DNA from: Polynucleobacter asymbioticus QLW-P1DMWA-1
GTDB lineage: Bacteria > Pseudomonadota > Gammaproteobacteria > Burkholderiales > Burkholderiaceae
Length of the DNA stretch: 64,000 nucleotides
Assembly: GCF_000016345.1 (NCBI RefSeq)
Contig: NC_009379.1
Span: forward strand, 1,240,001 to 1,304,000
Direction of reading: 5' to 3'
Shown: piece by piece, positions 58,131 through 64,000 of the stretch
Position numbering within the stretch: the stretch's first letter is position 1
How the letters are laid out: each line of letters starts with the position of its first letter
Position numbers and translations under genes: made by a program
The notes under the pieces: generated by a model
Seen by the model: the letters and a program-made list of their open reading frames with translations, nothing else
Database searches by the model: none
Told to the model about the DNA's origin: nothing

Positions 58131-59152
58131 GAGCGCCCTCCACTCATTAAGCCCGCCTTACGAGAGTCATAGGCATCACGTAAGGCCTCACCCATAAAGG
58201 TCAACAATAACAATGTTGTTACTAAGACAACAAACGTAGAAAGAGAAATCCACCATGCCTCTAGATTGCCTTTGCCCTGAGAAAGCAGCTCACCGAGACT
58301 GGGCGTACCAGGCGGAACACCCAAGCCCAAGAAGTCTAAGCTGGTTAAAGACAGAATTGCCGCGCTCATGCGAAACGGCAAAAAGGTAATGACTGGGGTC
58401 AGACTGTTTGGCAGAATATGACGCCACATAATTTGCAAATTGGTTAGACCAAGAGCGCGAGCTGCTCTGACATACTCTAACGAGCGATTACGGAAAAATT
58501 CAGCGCGTACATAATCTGATAAGCCCATCCAACCAAAAGCAGCCAACAAAATGATCAGCAATGAAACGCTTGGATTAAAAATGGATGCGAAAATAATTAA
58601 TAGATATAACTCTGGCATTGCTGACCAGATCTCAATCAGTCTTTGGGAAATTAAGTCGAATTTACCGCCAAAGAACCCCATTAGTGATCCTGTAATAATC
58701 CCCACACTCACCCCCACAATGGTGAGCGCTAAGCCAAACAGAATCGATAAACGAAAGCCATAAATTAAACGCGATAGCACATCGCGACCGCGATCATCAG
58801 TTCCTAACCAGTTTTGCCATGAGGGTGGCGCAGGATTGGGTACCTGTGAAAAGTAATTTAGCGTCTCATAGTTATAAGTAATTGGCGGATAGATAGCCCA
58901 ATTTCCATGACTAGTAATATTGTTGCGAATATCGGGATCCAAGAAATCAGTTGGAGTAGCAAAGTCGCCACCAAAAACAGTCTCTGGTTGATTCTGGACA
59001 ATAGGGAAGTAAAAATGACCGTCATAATGAACGACTAAAGGTTTGTCGTTAGCAATTAACTCTGCACAAAGTGATAGGCCAAATAGCACGACAAATAACC
59101 ACAGACTGGCATAACCTCTGCGATTATGTTTAAAACGTTGCCAGCGACTCAT
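58127..59152 (-). CDS. yejE: Oligopeptide ABC transporter permease YejE
   Basis: 341-aa DppC-type permease. N-terminal RWQRFKHNRRGYASLWLF start and the YejE-specific periplasmic insert (KPLVVHYDGHFYFPI), then WLGTDDRGRDVLSRLIYGFR and the EAA loop RAARALGLTNLQIMWRHILPN. Overlaps yejB and yejF by 4 bp each. Confidence 0.94.
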   Translation of the reverse strand: MSRWQRFKHNRRGYASLWLFVVLFGLSLCAELIANDKPLVVHYDGHFYFPIVQNQPETVFGGDFATPTDFLDPDIRNNITSHGNWAIYPPITYNYETLNYFSQVPNPAPPSWQNWLGTDDRGRDVLSRLIYGFRLSILFGLALTIVGVSVGIITGSLMGFFGGKFDLISQRLIEIWSAMPELYLLIIFASIFNPSVSLLIILLAAFGWMGLSDYVRAEFFRNRSLEYVRAARALGLTNLQIMWRHILPNSLTPVITFLPFRMSAAILSLTSLDFLGLGVPPGTPSLGELLSQGKGNLEAWWISLSTFVVLVTTLLLLTFMGEALRDAYDSRKAGLMSGGRS

Positions 59153-60225
59153 GAGCCGCCCCCAGATCCAAACTGAATACGCGGGTCAACATAGACATAA
59201 CAAAGATCAGAAATTAATTTAGTAAATAAACCAATTAAGGTAAATAAATACAAAGTTCCAAACACTACTGGGTAATCGCGTCGCATGACGGATTCATAAG
59301 AGAGCAAACCAAGTCCATCTAAAGAGAATAAGGTTTCGATTAGCAAGGAACCCGTAAAAAAAGCGCCAATAAAAGCAGCCGGAAAGCCGGTTACCAAAGG
59401 GAGCATGGCATTTCTGAAGACGTGCTTCCAAAGCACTTGTCTCTCAGCCAATCCTTTTGCCCTTGCTGTTAAAACGTATTGCTTACGAATCTCTTCTAAA
59501 AATGAGTTCTTGGTGAGCATGGTGACAACTGCAAAACTCCCCAGTACTGAAGCGGTAATAGGTAAAACCAGATGCCATAAATAGTCCATTACCTTGCCTA
59601 TCAGACTAAGATCGCTCCAATTATCTGACGTGAGGCCCCGCAGGGGAAAGATTTGCAAAAAACTACCACCACCAAAAATCACCAGTAGCAAGACGCCGAG
59701 TACAAATCCTGGGATGGCATAACCGACTAAGATCATCGTGCTCGTGACAGAATCAAAACGAGAGCCATCTCTAACCGCCTTTGCAATACCCAGTGGAATA
59801 GACACCAAGTACGTAATAAAGAATGTCCACAAACCAATACTGATAGAAACAGGCAATTTAGAAACTACTAAGCGCCAGACGCTTTCGTGTTGATAGTAGC
59901 TCTGCCCTAAATCAAAGCGCGCGAAGCGACCCAACATCATGAAGTAACGCTCTAATGGTGGCTTATCAAAGCCATACAAGGCTTTCACCTCTTCGAGTCG
60001 CTGTGCATCCACTCCTTGGCGACCACGATATGTAGCACCGCCTCCAGAAGATTCTGAGCCTCCTACCGCGGCACTTCCCTTGCCCTTTAACTCGAGCACC
60101 ATTTGCTCTACTGGTCCACCAGGCACAAATTGCACAACAGCAAAAGTCAAGGTCAATACACCCAAAAGCGTTGGGATCATCAGCAGCAAACGCTTAAAGA
60201 TGTAGGTGCGCATTTGTCCTTGCAT
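59149..60225 (-). CDS. yejB: Oligopeptide ABC transporter permease YejB
   Basis: 358-aa DppB-type permease: MRTYIFKRLLLMIPTLLGVLTLTFAVVQFVPGGPVEQ start, a Gly/Ser-rich insert with SAAVGGSESSGGGA near residue 50, EAA loop TARAKGLAERQVLWKHVFRNA. A second start (MRTYIF, 4 codons on) is possible. Overlaps the yejA stop by 1 bp. Confidence 0.94.
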   Translation of the reverse strand: MQGQMRTYIFKRLLLMIPTLLGVLTLTFAVVQFVPGGPVEQMVLELKGKGSAAVGGSESSGGGATYRGRQGVDAQRLEEVKALYGFDKPPLERYFMMLGRFARFDLGQSYYQHESVWRLVVSKLPVSISIGLWTFFITYLVSIPLGIAKAVRDGSRFDSVTSTMILVGYAIPGFVLGVLLLVIFGGGSFLQIFPLRGLTSDNWSDLSLIGKVMDYLWHLVLPITASVLGSFAVVTMLTKNSFLEEIRKQYVLTARAKGLAERQVLWKHVFRNAMLPLVTGFPAAFIGAFFTGSLLIETLFSLDGLGLLSYESVMRRDYPVVFGTLYLFTLIGLFTKLISDLCYVYVDPRIQFGSGGGS

Positions 60226-62093
60226 TATTTAGACTCTTCTTTCCACCAGTTTTGCATAATCCAAGCCTCTGCAGAGTAATACAAGGGAGGCTCGGGATAG
60301 CGCATTTCTTTTCTAAATGCGACCCGATGGGTTGGGTTGTACCATTGCGGCACAACGTAGTAACTATTCCACAAGACGCGATCCAAGGCTCGCGCTGCAG
60401 TGCGCAATTCATCCCGATTCTTTGCCTTAGTGATGGAATCCACCAAAGCATCTACCACGGGAGATTGAATGCCAATGACGTTATCGGAGCCTTTTTCTTT
60501 GGCTGCTTGGCTGCCGAATCGATCCCACAGTTCATTGCCCGGGTTTTGTGAATCCTGAAAACGCACAGTAGTCATATCAAAGTCATATTCATTCATGCGC
60601 TTTTGGTGCAAAGCAAAGTCACTCGTACGAATATCAACCTGTATTCCCAGCTTTTCGAGGTTGCGTACATAAGAAGAAATCACCCGCAAAAAGAATCCGC
60701 CGTCTTCCACAATCTCAAAACGAAATGGCTCACCCTTTTCATTGCGCAAAGCGCCATCGCGATATTGCCAGCCTGCATGCATTAGTAAATCTCTCGCTTG
60801 ACGTAAGTTTTGGCGCAGACTATTAGGCGGCTTGGTAGATGGTGCAGCTGGCATGGGCCCGAAGACTCCATCCGGAACCCATTGTGGATATTGCGCTTTT
60901 AATGGCTTTAATAACTTCAGTTCAGCATCAGTTGGTTTATGAGGTCCATCAAAGTTAGCGCTGAGATCACTATTAGTAAAGTAACTATTGATACGGCTGT
61001 ATTGATCAAAGAAGATCTGTCGATTCAGCCATTCAAAATCCAATGCATAACCCAATGCTTGTCGTACCCGGGGATCCTGAAATAAAGGCCTACGTACATT
61101 CATGGCAAAGCCCTGCATGCCAGCACCGTTGTGATTTAAAAATGCTTTTTTCAGTAAGGTGCCGTTTTCAAACTTGCTGCCTACATATCCTTTAGCCCAG
61201 ATCTTGGCGCGATACTCCACCAAAGCATCGAACTCACCAGCTTTAAAGGCCTCAAGGCGAACTGCATCGTCGCTATACAACTTGTACAACACACGCTCAA
61301 AGTTGTAAAAACCGACACGCAGATTTAAAGGCTTCTCGAGTTGATTCACCCAATACTGAGGATTCTTTTTATAAACAATAGACTTACCAGCCTTAAAAGA
61401 TTCAATCAAATAAGGACCGCTGCCGATTGGGGTTTCAAAGGCGAGCTTCTCAAATGGAATAATGGTGCCGTCCGGCTGCTTGCCCCAGTTACGAGAAAAG
61501 ATTGGGAAGGTGCCTGCCAAGATAGGCAACTCAGTATTGTTATTTTTAAAATCAAAACGAATAGAACGATCAGAAAGTATGACTGCTTCTTTGATATCAG
61601 CAAAAGTCGTTTTGTAACGGGGGTGGGCTTTACCGCTCATCAAGGTATCAAAACTGTATTTCACATCAGCGGCTAAGACTGGACTTCCATCAGAAAATTT
61701 TGCTTCGTTGCGAATATGAAAAGTGACTGATTTATGATCATTAGCCACTTGAATATCATCAGCTACTAATCCATAAATACTAGAAACCTCATCCGCACTC
61801 CCCTCGGCTAAGGACTCAAACATCAACTCAATTCCAGGGGCAGTAATCCCACGCAAGGTGAACGGATTGAACTTATCAAAGCTATTTCTTTGGCCTGGAT
61901 TAGGCAAAGTTAATGTTCCGCCTTTGGGGGCGTTGGGGTTTACGTAATCAAAATGGGTAAATCCCTCTGCATACTTGGGCTTACCGTACTGGGCGATTCC
62001 CTGAGCACCCTGGGCCAGATTACTCTCAAGCCCTACCAGTAAGGCTAATAGCAAGAATTGGGTAAATTGGTGAAAAGGGTTTGGGGTCGGCAT
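60225..62093 (-). CDS. yejA: Oligopeptide-binding protein YejA
   Basis: 622 aa from the ATG at 62093; the open frame to 62117 would place extra residues before the signal peptide (MPTPNPFHQFTQFLLLALLV..). SBP_bac_5 family: HFDYVNPNAPKGGTLTLP, VTFHIRNEAKFSDGSPVLAADVKYSFD, PRVRQALGYALDFEWLNRQIF, YDFDMTTVRFQDSQNPGNE. Captures peptides in the periplasm (YejA relatives take up formyl-peptides and microcin C). First gene of yejABEF; divergent from fabI by 50 bp. Confidence 0.94.
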   Translation of the reverse strand: MPTPNPFHQFTQFLLLALLVGLESNLAQGAQGIAQYGKPKYAEGFTHFDYVNPNAPKGGTLTLPNPGQRNSFDKFNPFTLRGITAPGIELMFESLAEGSADEVSSIYGLVADDIQVANDHKSVTFHIRNEAKFSDGSPVLAADVKYSFDTLMSGKAHPRYKTTFADIKEAVILSDRSIRFDFKNNNTELPILAGTFPIFSRNWGKQPDGTIIPFEKLAFETPIGSGPYLIESFKAGKSIVYKKNPQYWVNQLEKPLNLRVGFYNFERVLYKLYSDDAVRLEAFKAGEFDALVEYRAKIWAKGYVGSKFENGTLLKKAFLNHNGAGMQGFAMNVRRPLFQDPRVRQALGYALDFEWLNRQIFFDQYSRINSYFTNSDLSANFDGPHKPTDAELKLLKPLKAQYPQWVPDGVFGPMPAAPSTKPPNSLRQNLRQARDLLMHAGWQYRDGALRNEKGEPFRFEIVEDGGFFLRVISSYVRNLEKLGIQVDIRTSDFALHQKRMNEYDFDMTTVRFQDSQNPGNELWDRFGSQAAKEKGSDNVIGIQSPVVDALVDSITKAKNRDELRTAARALDRVLWNSYYVVPQWYNPTHRVAFRKEMRYPEPPLYYSAEAWIMQNWWKEESK

Positions 62094-62143
62094 ATATGCA
62101 ACAATTGTAGATAGCAAATCATATTTGAAGCAAAGGACTCAAC

Positions 62144-62929
62144 ATGAGCTTTCTCTCCGGCAAAAAAATCCTCATTACCGGCCTCCTCTCCAACCGCTCC
62201 ATCGCCTATGGTATCGCCAAAGCCTGCCATCGCGAAGGTGCTGAACTCGCCTTTACCTACGTAGGTGAGCGCTTTAAGAGTCGTATTGTCGATTTTGCAC
62301 AAGAATTCAACACAAAACTGATTTTTGACTGTGATGTTGGCAGTGATGAACAAATTAGTGCCCTATTTAAGGATCTAGCTAAATCTTGGCCTCAGTTTGA
62401 CGGTTTTGTCCACGCGATTGGCTTTGCTCCGCGCGAAGCAATTGCTGGCGACTTTTTAGAAGGTCTATCTCGTGAAGGCTTCAAAATCGCCCATGACATT
62501 TCTGCTTACAGCTTTCCTGCAATGGCTAAAGAAGCATTACCAATGTTGCGCGATAAATCCTCTTTGCTCACATTGACCTATTTGGGATCTATGAAAAATG
62601 TTCCCAACTACAACACGATGGGTTTAGCGAAGGCATCACTCGAGGCTTCTGTTCGCTACCTTGCTGGCTCTGTAGGTCCTAAAGGTATTCGTGCGAACGG
62701 TATTTCTGCTGGCCCGATCAAAACCTTGGCTGCTTCTGGCATTAAAGGCTTTGGAAAAATCCTTGAAGCCGTTGAGCAAACTGCACCATTGCGTCGAAAC
62801 GTTACCATTGACGACGTTGGCAATACAGCCGCGTTTCTGTTGTCTGATTTAGCAAATGGTATTACTGCTGAAATCATTTATGTGGATAACGGCTTTAGCC
62901 AAGTGGTTGGTGGAATGGATGAGGTTTGA
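62144..62929 (+). CDS. fabI: Enoyl-[acyl-carrier-protein] reductase FabI
   Basis: 261 aa NADH-dependent reductase of the last step of each fatty-acid elongation cycle. Nucleotide-binding start KILITGLLSNRSIAYGIAK; catalytic residues at the standard numbers Tyr146, Tyr156 and Lys163 (YNTMGLAK). The triclosan-site residues look ordinary. Its stop codon is overlapped by the start of the chrA gene. Confidence 0.97.
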   Translation: MSFLSGKKILITGLLSNRSIAYGIAKACHREGAELAFTYVGERFKSRIVDFAQEFNTKLIFDCDVGSDEQISALFKDLAKSWPQFDGFVHAIGFAPREAIAGDFLEGLSREGFKIAHDISAYSFPAMAKEALPMLRDKSSLLTLTYLGSMKNVPNYNTMGLAKASLEASVRYLAGSVGPKGIRANGISAGPIKTLAASGIKGFGKILEAVEQTAPLRRNVTIDDVGNTAAFLLSDLANGITAEIIYVDNGFSQVVGGMDEV

Positions 62930-64000
62930 GCGTACCACTTCGTGAGGCCCTCAAATTCTGGACCAAACTAGGCTTTATTAGTTTTGGTGGGCCCGCTGGA
63001 CAAATCGCTGTACTGCACCAAGAGTTAGTTGAAAAGCGTCGCTGGATTTCAGAGCGGCGCTTTTTACATGCCTTAAATTACTGCATGTTGTTGCCGGGTC
63101 CAGAAGCACAGCAACTGGTTACCTACATTGGCTGGCTCATGCATCGGAGTTGGGGCGGTATTCTTGCTGGCACTTTATTCGTTCTCCCTTCGTTATTGAT
63201 TCTGATTGCGCTTTCCTGGATTTACCTCACATTTGGTCAGGTACCCTGGATAGCAGCAATCTTTTTTGGCATCAAGCCAGCCATTACTGCGATAGTGATG
63301 CACGCTGCAGTCCGTATTGGTAAACGCACCATTCACAATCAAGCCCTTAAATGGATTGCTTTAGGATCCTTTCTGGCGATCTTTGTTTTGAACTTAGCGT
63401 TTCCGCTCATTGTTTTGATTGCTGCTGCTGTTGGCATTTGGGGTGGTAAGCGCTACCCAGAATATTTTCAGCAAACCCATTCACATGGCAAAATTCAAGG
63501 CACCCATTTAGGTGCAGCCATTATTGATGATGACACTCCAACTCCTGAGCATGCACAATTTTCATATCAGAAAACATTGCTACACAGCGCAGTTGCTCTG
63601 ACTTGCTGGCTTATTCCCGTTGGTTTACTGGTTGGATTCTTTGGCTGGAAAACGCTCTATCCACAATTAGCCTGGTTCTTTACTAAAGCAGCCTTCCTCA
63701 CTTTTGGGGGTGCGTATGCAGTCCTCCCTTATGTTTATCAAGGTGCAGTCGATCATTTTCACTGGCTTAGCGCCGGTCAAATGATGGATGGTCTTGCACT
63801 TGGTGAAACTACGCCCGGCCCACTCATCATGGTGGTTGCCTTTGTAGGTTACCTGGCCGGACACATACAGCATCTGATTGGCTACAGCAATCCATTTTGG
63901 TTCGGCGTACTGGGTGCCTGTGTAGCTACCTGGTTTACTTTTCTGCCTTCCTTCTTTTTTATCTTGGTAGGTGGCCCCATTATTGAGTCTACCCATGGAA
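62926..64000 (+). CDS. chrA: Chromate transporter ChrA family, C-terminus beyond window
   Basis: 358 codons seen, open at the right edge. The best start is the TTG at 62926, overlapping the fabI stop by 4 bp. LREALKFWTKLGFISFGGPAGQIAVLH is the N-half ChrA motif (FGGP.GQ), and LAWFFTKAAFLTFGGAYAVLPYV with LGETTPGPLIMVVAFVGYLAG is the second half, so this is a long-type (two-domain) chromate efflux protein. About ten membrane segments. Chromate or another oxyanion as substrate is family knowledge; cotranscription with fabI is suggested by the overlap. Confidence 0.9.
   Translation, partial: MSVPLREALKFWTKLGFISFGGPAGQIAVLHQELVEKRRWISERRFLHALNYCMLLPGPEAQQLVTYIGWLMHRSWGGILAGTLFVLPSLLILIALSWIYLTFGQVPWIAAIFFGIKPAITAIVMHAAVRIGKRTIHNQALKWIALGSFLAIFVLNLAFPLIVLIAAAVGIWGGKRYPEYFQQTHSHGKIQGTHLGAAIIDDDTPTPEHAQFSYQKTLLHSAVALTCWLIPVGLLVGFFGWKTLYPQLAWFFTKAAFLTFGGAYAVLPYVYQGAVDHFHWLSAGQMMDGLALGETTPGPLIMVVAFVGYLAGHIQHLIGYSNPFWFGVLGACVATWFTFLPSFFFILVGGPIIESTHG

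Noticed and set aside
63667..63996. 109-aa minus-strand open frame at the window end
   Set aside because: Lies antisense to the clear ChrA reading frame.

Overview
The window reads as a chromosomal segment of a low-GC, streamlined freshwater betaproteobacterium. Polynucleobacter or a close Burkholderiaceae relative is the best fit. This rests on gene content and order (rimP-nusA-infB-rbfA-truB-typA, yejABEF next to fabI, urt-ure with an embedded hupE/ureJ, DUF1501/DUF1800) and on protein character; no database search was possible.

Positions 1-7.4 kb: two NitT/TauT-type ABC importers (one cut by the window start) surround an arylformamidase-like alpha/beta hydrolase, an AMI1-like amidase and a lipocalin-like protein. 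This looks like an uptake and hydrolysis unit for a small amide or formamide nitrogen source of unknown identity. It ends at a decayed livF fragment. Positions 7.4-19.6 kb: one leftward operon, urtABCDE-ureDA-hupE-ureBCEFG, imports urea and hydrolyses it. It is bracketed by two roughly 180-bp direct repeats. Each repeat encodes, on the minus strand, a 22-codon relic of the dusA start (..RL..APMMD..) followed by 11-bp direct repeats. I read these as att-site footprints of dusA-targeting genomic islands. The urea operon, and probably everything left of it, would then be a tandem island array.

Positions 19.7-32.3 kb: mixed housekeeping and accessory genes. They include a secreted lipase, a DUF1501/DUF1800 export pair, a baeRF-like protein, an FMN glutamate-synthase-like protein, a GGDEF protein, a pseudouridine synthase, and a PHB depolymerase cluster with cupin and GST genes. 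Positions 32.5-39.5 kb: a three-gene rightward cluster of transglutaminase-DUF2126, circularly permuted ATP-grasp-alpha-E, and a second transglutaminase. It matches a predicted but uncharacterised peptide-ligase system.

Positions 39.5-54.6 kb: sterol-desaturase-family protein, Tex, an MFS transporter, then the translation/transcription operon typA-truB-rbfA-infB-nusA-rimP, whose leader holds three hairpins and an attenuator-like terminator, followed by rluB and scpB. Positions 54.7-64 kb: a patatin-like lipoprotein, an NlpC/P60 protein that has lost its catalytic cysteine, the yejABEF peptide importer, fabI, and a chrA gene cut by the window end. No tRNA, rRNA, CRISPR array or intact transposase or integrase was seen.
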